A stretch of DNA of 64,000 bases from Oceanobacillus sp. HTM 045 (GTDB lineage: Bacteria > Pseudomonadota > Alphaproteobacteria > Rhodobacterales > Rhodobacteraceae). Under the pieces are notes generated by a model, which was not told the origin of the DNA, searched no databases, and saw only the letters and a program-made list of their open reading frames with translations. Below are positions 57,539 through 64,000 of this stretch, piece by piece. Where the stretch lies: the NCBI GenBank assembly GCA_009733745.1, contig WNWL01000001.1:744001-808000 (forward strand). The letters are read 5' to 3'. Every line of letters begins with the position of its first letter. Within the stretch, counting starts at the first letter, position 1. The position numbers were made by a program, and so were the translations under genes.

Positions 57539-59770
57539 TCATTCCGCCGCTCCACGCGCCCCTGCCCGCGGGCGCGTCCTGACCGGCAGTTTCAGTGTCG
57601 CCTGCGCGCCGTCGAGGCCGCAGGCGGGGGCAGCGTCGGCGAGCGCGAGGTCGCCGCCGTGCTGTTCCGCGATCTTGCCGACGATGGCGAGCCCGAGCCC
57701 GGTGCCCTTGGCCCGCGTGGTGACGTAGGGGTCGACCAGACGTTCGCGCCCTTCCGCCGGCAGTCCTATCCCGTTGTCGCTGATCGACAGGCGCCAGTTG
57801 CGCCCGCCGCGGCAGAGCGCGACGTGGATGCGCCCAGCCGGCGCCTCGTCGCCCTGCAGCTCGCGGCGCTGGTCTATCGCGTCGGCGGCGTTCTGCAACA
57901 GGTTGGTGATCGCCTGGCTCACGAGGCCGCGGTCGCAGGTGCAGGGGGCCGGGCCGTCGGGCAGGACAATCTCGTAGGAAATGTCACCCCGTGCGGACTT
58001 CTGGAGCAGGACATTGTCCGAAACGATGTCCGCGAGGTCCTCGTCCTTTGTCTCCGGCTCGGGCATGCGGGCGAACTTTGCGAACTCGTCCACCATGCGG
58101 CGGATGTCTCCCGCCTGCCGGGTGATGACATCGAGCACCTGCTCGAAGGCGGGCCCCTCGTCGCCAAGTCGCGACGAGAATTTCCGCCGCAACCTGTCCG
58201 CCGATAGTTGAATAGGGGTCAGCGGGTTCTTGATCTCGTGGGCAATTCTTCTTGCGACATCTGCCCAGGCGGCCATTCTCTGCGCCGCGGCAAGGGCGGT
58301 CATGTCATCGAAGGTCAGCACGAACCCGTCGCCCCCCGCCTCCTCCCGAGGCGCCGCAACCCTAGCGACGAATTCCCTCATGGTTGTATCGATCTGCGCG
58401 CGGACCTCTCCGCGGGCCTCGCCGCTGGTCGCGCCGCGTGCCTGTTCGAAAAGGTTCACGAAGGCGGGCGCGACGGAGGAGAGCGGCTCGCCGACCGAGC
58501 TGTTGGCGTCGATCCCCAGCATCTCCGCAGCGGCGTCGTTGACGAGTTCGATCTTGCCGGCATCGTCGAGGCCGATCACGCCCGCCGAAACGCCGCCGAG
58601 CACCGCCTCGATGAAGGCGCGGCGTTCCTCCGCCGCCTGTCCTGCCCGCACGAGCGCGTCGCGCTGGCCCTTCACCTGCTTGGTCATCCGGTTGAAGACA
58701 CGGCCCAGCACGGCGATCTCGTCGTTGCCCGGCTCCTCCTGGATCCGCACGTCGAGATCGCCCGCACCGACCCGCTCCGCCGCGCCGGCGAGGCGGCCGA
58801 CCGGACGCGCCAGCCGCTCGGCGAACCAGAGGCCCAGCAGCGAGGCGGAGAGGATCACGAGGAGCGCAAAACCCAGATAAAACAAGGCGAACTGGAACAG
58901 CATCCCGTCGCGTTCGGTCTCCAGTTGCTCGTAGAGCTGGACCGTCGCGCGCGTGTCGTCGAGCAGGCGCAGCACGTCGCCCTGCACTCCGCGCGAGACG
59001 TAGAGGAAGGCGTCGATGAACCCTTCGAGCCGCACCAGCGCCCGGATCTCGTCGTTCGGCTCGTCTATGATCAGCACCGTGTCGCCGGCCCGCGCGGCGG
59101 CGATCTGGTCCTCCGTCGGGGCCTCGAAATCGAACAGGTAGCTGTACTCGCCGCGGGCGAGTATCTCGCGTTCCGAGGAGAAGACGAAGGCTTCGGGAAG
59201 GTCGCGGAGCAGCGCCTGCTGGCGCACCAGTTCGTTCAGTTCGTGCGGCCCGATCCCGGCGAGTCCGGCGCGGTTGAGGTCCGTCGCCATGGCGCGGACA
59301 TCGCCCTGGATGCGGCTCCGGTGCTCGCGCTCGTAGGCTTCCGCCGTCACCAGCGAGTTGCGGACGACCGAGCCGATCTGTTGCGAGAACCAGTTCTCCA
59401 TCCCGAAGTTCACGGTGATCGTCGCGAAGACGGCAACGATGATCGTGGGCGCGAGGGCGATCAGCAGGAAGACGCCCATCAACCGCAGGTGGAGTCGGGA
59501 GCCCGCCGAGTTGCGCCGCCGGGCCGAGTAGATCGACACGACGCGAAGCACGATGAGCCCCGCCAGCGCAATAATGTAGACGAAGTCCGCAAGTAAAAAC
59601 GCCCGCGCCAGCCCGACGCTTTGCCCTTGCAGCGCGAACGAGGTTCCCATCGCCAGGATGGGTCCGAGGATGACAAGCGCAATGACGACAAACCGCGCCC
59701 ACCTGGCCTTCTCACGAGGACCCGATGCCAACGCCGGTAGCGCCTCCGCTGTTGCCGAGAGACCGCTCAC
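57539..59770 (-). CDS. ntrY: Membrane sensor histidine kinase NtrY
   Basis: NtrY is the membrane-bound sensor kinase of the NtrYX system. The 743-residue protein has three or four N-terminal TM segments (about 25-48, 58-80, 98-120), a periplasmic region of about 160 residues, and another TM segment at about 292-318. A HAMP domain (about 320-372) and a PAS domain (about 385-490) follow. The DHp phospho-acceptor is H511 in [20 protein letters not shown], and the ATPase motifs are NLLQNAADAID (N box), SISDNGIGLP (G1) and GTGLGLAIVGKIAEQHGG (G2). It starts with GTG. ntrX begins 50 bases downstream and ntrC ends 40 bases upstream. Confidence 0.95.
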   Translation of the reverse strand: MSGLSATAEALPALASGPREKARWARFVVIALVILGPILAMGTSFALQGQSVGLARAFLLADFVYIIALAGLIVLRVVSIYSARRRNSAGSRLHLRLMGVFLLIALAPTIIVAVFATITVNFGMENWFSQQIGSVVRNSLVTAEAYEREHRSRIQGDVRAMATDLNRAGLAGIGPHELNELVRQQALLRDLPEAFVFSSEREILARGEYSYLFDFEAPTEDQIAAARAGDTVLIIDEPNDEIRALVRLEGFIDAFLYVSRGVQGDVLRLLDDTRATVQLYEQLETERDGMLFQFALFYLGFALLVILSASLLGLWFAERLARPVGRLAGAAERVGAGDLDVRIQEEPGNDEIAVLGRVFNRMTKQVKGQRDALVRAGQAAEERRAFIEAVLGGVSAGVIGLDDAGKIELVNDAAAEMLGIDANSSVGEPLSSVAPAFVNLFEQARGATSGEARGEVRAQIDTTMREFVARVAAPREEAGGDGFVLTFDDMTALAAAQRMAAWADVARRIAHEIKNPLTPIQLSADRLRRKFSSRLGDEGPAFEQVLDVITRQAGDIRRMVDEFAKFARMPEPETKDEDLADIVSDNVLLQKSARGDISYEIVLPDGPAPCTCDRGLVSQAITNLLQNAADAIDQRRELQGDEAPAGRIHVALCRGGRNWRLSISDNGIGLPAEGRERLVDPYVTTRAKGTGLGLAIVGKIAEQHGGDLALADAAPACGLDGAQATLKLPVRTRPRAGARGAAE

Positions 59771-59810
59771 TGATGCCCCCGCTGCCCGTTCCGGGGAGGT
59801 TGTTGCTCTT

Positions 59811-61277
59811 CTACATCAGTTTTTTGCCGCGTGTGACCGGAATGTCAAGGTCCCGGATCTTTTTTCGCAGCGTATTCCGGTTGATACCCAGCAGATCGGC
59901 GGCACGGAGCTGGTTGCCGCGGGTTGCGGCAAGTGTCAGTGCAATCAAGGGAACTTCCACTTCCCGCAGGACACGGTCGTACAATCCTGGCGGCGGAAGC
60001 GAGTCGCCGTGCATGTCGAAGTACCGAGTCAGGTGGTGCTCGACTGCACCACCGATGCTCTGCCCCGCGGCCGACTGCACGAGATCGCCGGAAACGTCCG
60101 TCCTGCTCGCCACGAGTTCGGACTCGATGGCCTCTGCGTCGATCTGGTCCTCGGCGCAGAGCGCCGCCAGACGGCGCATGAGGTTCTCGAGCTCGCGCAC
60201 GTTGCCGGGCCATTCGTGCGACTTCAGCACGCCGATGGCGTCGGGTGACAGCGTCTTGCGCGGCAGGCCCTCCTGCCCCGCGCGGCGCAGGAAGTGCCGG
60301 GCGAGGTCCGGGATGTCCTCCGTCCGCTGGCGCAGCGGCGGGAGGCGGATCGGGACGACGTTGAGCCGGTAGAACAGGTCCTCGCGGAACCGGCCCTCGG
60401 CGATCAGCGCGCGCAGGTCCTGGTGGGTCGCGGCGATGATGCGCACGTCGGAGCGGATGGCGCGGCGCCCGCCGACGGTGGTGAACTCGCCGTCCTGCAG
60501 CACACGCAGGAGCCGTGTCTGCGCCTCCGCGGGCATGTCGCCGATCTCATCGAGGAAGAGCGTGCCGCGCTGCGCCTGTTCGAACTTGCCGGTCAGCCGC
60601 TCGGTCGCTCCGGTGAACGCACCCTTCTCGTGGCCGAACAACTCGCTCTCGATCAGCTCGCGCGGAATTGCCGCCATGTTGATGGCGACGAACGGCCCAT
60701 TCCTGCGCTTGCCGAAATCGTGCAGCGCGCGGGCGACCAGTTCCTTGCCGGTGCCGCTCTCGCCCGAGATCATCACCGTCAGGTCGGTCGCCGTCATCCG
60801 CGCGAGGATCCGGTAGACCTCCTGCATCGCCGGCGAGCGGCCGATCAGGGGCAGGTTCTCCTCGACGCGCGGGCCGCTCTCCTCCTCCGCAGGTGCGCGC
60901 GCGATTTTCTCACGCTGTTCGAACGCCTTGCGAACGAAAGACAGCAACTCCCTGAGATCGAACGGTTTCGGGACATACTCGAATGCGCCGACCTCGTTAG
61001 CCCGTATCGCCGTGAGCACGGTGTTCTGCGCGCTCATCACGATCACCGGCAGGTCCGGCCGCCGCTTGCGGATCGCGGGCAGCAGGTCCAGCGCGTCACC
61101 GTCGGGCATGTGCACATCGGTGACGATCAGGTCGCCCTCGCCGTCATCGACCCATTTCCAGAGCGTGTTCGCCGATCCCGTGGCGCGCACCCGGCAGCCG
61201 ATCCGGCTGAGCGCCTGGTTGAGAACGGTGCGGATCGACCTGTCGTCATCCGCGAGGAGCACGGTTCCCGTAGTCAT
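59811..61277 (-). CDS. ntrC: Nitrogen regulation protein NtrC (NR-I)
   Basis: NtrC is the response regulator for nitrogen limitation. The 488-residue protein has a receiver with D11-D12 and D54 (VTDVHMPDG), and K104 in VPKPFDLR. The sigma-54 AAA+ domain carries Walker [10 protein letters not shown] (171-179), the GAFTGA loop at residues 219-224, Walker [13 protein letters not shown] and the arginine finger [20 protein letters not shown]. The Fis-type HTH at the C-terminus reads [20 protein letters not shown], then [13 protein letters not shown]. The presence of GAFTGA differs from the NtrC of Rhodobacter capsulatus, which is known to lack it and to work with sigma-70. Its ATG overlaps the ntrB stop (ATGA). 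Confidence 0.96.
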   Translation of the reverse strand: MTTGTVLLADDDRSIRTVLNQALSRIGCRVRATGSANTLWKWVDDGEGDLIVTDVHMPDGDALDLLPAIRKRRPDLPVIVMSAQNTVLTAIRANEVGAFEYVPKPFDLRELLSFVRKAFEQREKIARAPAEEESGPRVEENLPLIGRSPAMQEVYRILARMTATDLTVMISGESGTGKELVARALHDFGKRRNGPFVAINMAAIPRELIESELFGHEKGAFTGATERLTGKFEQAQRGTLFLDEIGDMPAEAQTRLLRVLQDGEFTTVGGRRAIRSDVRIIAATHQDLRALIAEGRFREDLFYRLNVVPIRLPPLRQRTEDIPDLARHFLRRAGQEGLPRKTLSPDAIGVLKSHEWPGNVRELENLMRRLAALCAEDQIDAEAIESELVASRTDVSGDLVQSAAGQSIGGAVEHHLTRYFDMHGDSLPPPGLYDRVLREVEVPLIALTLAATRGNQLRAADLLGINRNTLRKKIRDLDIPVTRGKKLM

Positions 61278-62383
61278 GCGGCGTTGCCCCTCTGGTCGGC
61301 CTCGGATTCCGCCTCCAGTTCGACCCAGAGAGGAAGCAGCAGGCGGAAGCTGGTGAAGCCCGGCTTGCTCTCGCAGGCGACCACCCCGCCATGCTCTGCG
61401 ATAACCTTAGAGACGAGCGCCAGGCCCAGCCCGCTGCCCTGCGCCTTGGAAGTGACGAAGGGCTCGAAGATGTGGCGCTGCAACTCCTCCGGCACGCCCG
61501 GCCCGTTGTCGGAGATGGATACCTGGAGCGGCAGGCTCTCCCGCGCGCCCTGCGCGGTCTTCACCTTCATGCCCGGCCGGTACGAGGTGCGCAGCGTGAT
61601 GACGCCGCCGACCTGCGGCGCCGCCTCGGCCGCGTTCTTGAGCAGGTTCTGGAGCACCTGCATCAACTGGCCCGGGTCACCCGAGGTGGGCGGGAGAGAC
61701 GGGTCATACTCGGTCACGAAGCGCGCGTGACGGGCAAACCCTGCTTCCGCGGAAAGCCGCGCCCGGTCGAGCACGTCGTGGATATTTACCGGCTCGCGCC
61801 GGGGCGGGCCGATATCGCCGAATTCCTCGACGCGGGAGATCAACTCGCTGATCCGGTCCGTTTCCTCGCAGATCAGCCGCGTAAGCTCGCGCTGGTTCTC
61901 GTCGATCTCCATTTCCAGAAGCTGCGCCGCACCCGAGATGCCGGCGAGCGGGTTCTTGATCTCGTGCGCGATCATTCCCGCCATGCCTGCGACCGAGCGG
62001 GCGGCGCTCTGGTAGGTCATCGACCGGTCGATCGTCTCGGCGATCGCGCGCGGCGTGACGGTGACAAGCAGCATGCCCGAGCCGTCGAGCATGGGCGCCG
62101 CCTGGATGTCCACCAGCCGGTCCGGCAGACGCGGCCAGGAAAAATCGACGTTGTATTCCGAGAGGTTGTTGCCCTTGCCCGCGGCCTGCCGTAGCAGGTC
62201 GGCGATGCGGCTGTCCTCACCGAGCATGTCGAACAGGTTGCGCTTCGTGAGCGTCCGGGCGCTCGACTGGAGGAACGCCTCGGCCGCACTGTTCACGGCA
62301 CCGATCGCGCCATCGGGCGAGGCGAGGAAGGCCGGGTTCGGCAGGCTGTTCCAGAGCAGTTCGAAATCCGGCGCTCCCGTCAT
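61274..62383 (-). CDS. ntrB: Nitrogen regulation sensor kinase NtrB (NR-II)
   Basis: NtrB phosphorylates and dephosphorylates NtrC, controlled by PII. The 369-residue soluble kinase has an N-terminal PAS domain ([20 protein letters not shown] onward), a phospho-acceptor H140 in [20 protein letters not shown], an N box [13 protein letters not shown], a G1 box [12 protein letters not shown] and a G2 box [18 protein letters not shown]. It has no membrane segment. The start overlaps the dusB stop (ATGA) and the stop overlaps the ntrC start, so dusB-ntrB-ntrC form one tightly coupled unit, as in the nifR3-ntrB-ntrC operon of Rhodobacter capsulatus. Confidence 0.96.
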   Translation of the reverse strand: MTGAPDFELLWNSLPNPAFLASPDGAIGAVNSAAEAFLQSSARTLTKRNLFDMLGEDSRIADLLRQAAGKGNNLSEYNVDFSWPRLPDRLVDIQAAPMLDGSGMLLVTVTPRAIAETIDRSMTYQSAARSVAGMAGMIAHEIKNPLAGISGAAQLLEMEIDENQRELTRLICEETDRISELISRVEEFGDIGPPRREPVNIHDVLDRARLSAEAGFARHARFVTEYDPSLPPTSGDPGQLMQVLQNLLKNAAEAAPQVGGVITLRTSYRPGMKVKTAQGARESLPLQVSISDNGPGVPEELQRHIFEPFVTSKAQGSGLGLALVSKVIAEHGGVVACESKPGFTSFRLLLPLWVELEAESEADQRGNAA

Positions 62384-63372
62384 GCCGCCTCCTTCATGCC
62401 CGCGGCGCCGAGGTCCGGAACCTCCGACCGGATCATCGCCCGTACCCTGTTCGGGTCGCTTTCCCGCACGAGGCGCGCACGCAACGCTGCCGCGTCCGGA
62501 TAGTCTTCCAGATACCATGTCAGATGCTTCCTGGCGGTGCGGACCCCGAGGTCCGTGTCGTAGAACGCGAGCTGTCGCTCGTAGTGTTCGAGAATGAGAT
62601 CCGCGAAGGCTTCTCCCCGAGGGCGCGCCGGCGCGGGGCGGCCCGTGAGGGCGGCGGCGATTTCGGCGAGGAGCCAGGGGCGGCCCTGTGCGCCGCGGCC
62701 GATCATGACTCCGGCGGCGCCGGAGAGGCGCAGGGCCTCCCGCGCGCTCGCCGGGGTGACAATGTCCCCGTTGGTGACAACGGGAACGGTGACATTTTCC
62801 ACGACGTGACGCACCGCCGCCCAGTCGGCCCGGCCCTTGTAGAACTGCTGCCGCGTGCGGCCGTGAATCACGATCATCCGCACGCCCGCCTCCTCCGCCC
62901 GGCGGGCGATCTCGGGCGCGTTTAGGCAGTCGTGGTCCCACCCGAGCCGCATCTTCAGCGTCACCGGCACGGAGACCGCGTTCACGGTCGCCTCGATCAG
63001 CGAAAGCGCATGGTCCGGATCGCGCATCAGCGCCGAGCCGGAGGCGCCGTTCGTGACCTTCTTTGCCGGGCAGCCCATGTTGATGTCGATCACGCGGGCG
63101 CCGTTGCCCTCGAGCATCCGTGCGGCCTCGGCCATCCAGCGCGCTTCGCGCCCTGCGATCTGCACCGAGGTGCGGGCATCGCCCGCCGCAAGCTCCGCCC
63201 GGGCGCGGGTGGAGGGGCGCGCATTGACCATGTCCTCGCTGGCCACCATCTCGCTCACGACCAGTCCCGCGCCGAAACGAAGAACCATGCTCCGGAACGG
63301 CAGGTCCGTAATCCCTGCCATCGGAGCGAGCAGAACAGGAGGATTGATCGATAATTCACCCAGCGAGATCAC
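62380..63372 (-). CDS. dusB: tRNA-dihydrouridine synthase B (NifR3)
   Basis: DusB is an FMN enzyme that reduces uridine to dihydrouridine in the tRNA D-loop. The TIM-barrel protein of about 330 residues has LLAPMAGITDLPFRSMVLRF (FMN loop), VVSEMVASEDMVNARP, the catalytic Cys in DINMGCPAKKVTNGASGSAL, VTLKMRLGWD, VIHGRTRQQFYKGRADW and GVMIGRGAQGRPWLLAEI. The start is uncertain: GTG 63372 places the barrel near the N-terminus as in relatives; ATG 63438 would add 22 residues in poorly coding sequence, and neither has a strong ribosome-binding site. It opens the dusB-ntrB-ntrC operon and is divergent from ispD. Confidence 0.93.
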   Translation of the reverse strand: MISLGELSINPPVLLAPMAGITDLPFRSMVLRFGAGLVVSEMVASEDMVNARPSTRARAELAAGDARTSVQIAGREARWMAEAARMLEGNGARVIDINMGCPAKKVTNGASGSALMRDPDHALSLIEATVNAVSVPVTLKMRLGWDHDCLNAPEIARRAEEAGVRMIVIHGRTRQQFYKGRADWAAVRHVVENVTVPVVTNGDIVTPASAREALRLSGAAGVMIGRGAQGRPWLLAEIAAALTGRPAPARPRGEAFADLILEHYERQLAFYDTDLGVRTARKHLTWYLEDYPDAAALRARLVRESDPNRVRAMIRSEVPDLGAAGMKEAA

Positions 63373-63485
63373 GTCCGTGCCCGATGATTGTGCATTTGCG
63401 GGAGTTTTATCCAGTCCCCTTGCGGCATACAAGAGCATCCGGCTAGGAGGAAGCGCGTTCGACAGGCAGGGCGGGAAAATCGGTG

Positions 63486-64000
63486 ATGCAGGGAGCAGCC
63501 GTGATCATCGTTGCCGCGGGCAAGGGCCTGCGGATGGGCACTCCCGTTCCGAAGCAATATCTCGACCTGCGGGGCCGAAGCGTGCTGGCGCGGACCGTAT
63601 CCTCCGCTCTCGACTGCCCGGACGTGGGGGGCGTTCTCGTCGCCATACACCCGGACTGGCGCGCGCACTACGACAAGGCGCTGGAAGGCATCGCGGATTC
63701 CCGCCTGCTGGAACCCGTTGCGGGCGGTGCGGAACGCTCTGACACGGTGCGGCTCGCGCTGGAGGCGCTGGAGCCGCTTGGCCCGGAAACCGTGCTCATC
63801 CACGACGCCGCGCGCCCCTTCGCCTCGCCCGCGCTCCACCGGGCGGTGATCGGCGCGATCCGCGACGGGCGCGGCGCGATCGCGGCGGAGCCCGTGGTCG
63901 ATGCGCTCTGGCGCGAGGCGGAGGGAGATTGCGACGCGCCGGTCCCGCGGGCCGGGCTCTGGCGCGCGCAAACGCCGCAGGGCTTCCCGTTCGAGGCGAT
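63486..64000 (+). CDS. ispD: 2-C-methyl-D-erythritol 4-phosphate cytidylyltransferase (probably IspDF), 3'-truncated
   Basis: IspD couples CTP with MEP in the non-mevalonate isoprenoid pathway. The 171 visible residues are the N-terminal cytidylyltransferase domain. The signatures are VIIVAAGKGLRMGTPVPKQY with the catalytic Arg and Lys, ERSDTVRLALEAL, LIHDAARPFASPALH, and GLWRAQTPQGFPFEA at the window edge. In Rhodobacterales this domain is normally fused to IspF, but the fusion point lies beyond the window. The ATG at 63486 follows GGGCGGGAAAA. The gene is divergent from dusB. Confidence 0.93.
   Translation, partial: MQGAAVIIVAAGKGLRMGTPVPKQYLDLRGRSVLARTVSSALDCPDVGGVLVAIHPDWRAHYDKALEGIADSRLLEPVAGGAERSDTVRLALEALEPLGPETVLIHDAARPFASPALHRAVIGAIRDGRGAIAAEPVVDALWREAEGDCDAPVPRAGLWRAQTPQGFPFEA

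Overview
This window is very GC-rich and densely coding, and reads as a core chromosomal segment of an alphaproteobacterium of the Rhodobacterales (Roseobacter/Paracoccaceae type). The basis is gene content and order: dusB(nifR3)-ntrB-ntrC-ntrY-ntrX followed by trkA, hfq and hflX; mrcA next to prfB; ilvB-ilvN preceded by a leader peptide; a Hint-domain secreted protein; a TAXI-type TRAP transporter; and a gene beginning like the alphaproteobacterial ispD/ispDF. I saw no phage, insertion sequence, CRISPR array, tRNA or rRNA. The species cannot be named from the sequence alone.

Layout. 1-2142: end of tatB, tatC and a DUF815 ATPase. 2204-3111: a copper-chaperone (PCuAC) gene and a DUF2946 gene on the minus strand. 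3393-7944: mrcA (PBP1A), a YdeI/DUF1801 protein and prfB. 7964-13376: accessory minus-strand genes (membrane protein, Hint protein, internally repetitive secreted protein, GNAT, FkbM methyltransferase). 13423-14445: ilvC. 14637-20404: MFS permease, tandem Usp protein, TAXI TRAP binding protein and fused permease, glutathione transferase. 20716-23907: ilvB-ilvN with a coupled lipoprotein gene and an upstream leader peptide, terminator and putative promoter that look like a branched-chain amino-acid attenuator. 24183-24821: a Gly/His-rich secreted protein. 24828-30347: a minus-strand run of TPR protein, two GT87 mannosyltransferase-like proteins and miaA. 30517-32382: rpsB-tsf.

32383-33037 is a repeat-rich intergenic region. 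33038-35380: zinc alcohol dehydrogenase and an enolase-superfamily enzyme. 35411-40926: TPR lipoprotein, secreted proteins, a SufT-like protein, DUF1287, tgt, an L,D-transpeptidase and a small beta-helix-like protein. 41014-42476: ThiX/ThiZ-like ABC transporter. 42573-48799: ligA, CYTH-CHAD protein, recG, a 42-residue membrane protein. 49044-52539: hutF, a thioesterase-like protein, hflX and hfq. 52778-55673: trkH-trkA. 56062-63372: the ntr/dusB cluster. The window ends inside ispD (probably ispDF).

No obviously new large system is present. The best leads are the complete ilvB attenuator, the overlapping TPR/GT87/GT87/miaA gene run with an exact 47-residue repeat, and the contrast between NtrC (GAFTGA loop present) and NtrX (loop absent). 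Several very long antisense reading frames, up to about 1500 codons, are by-products of GC-rich codon use and are not annotated.
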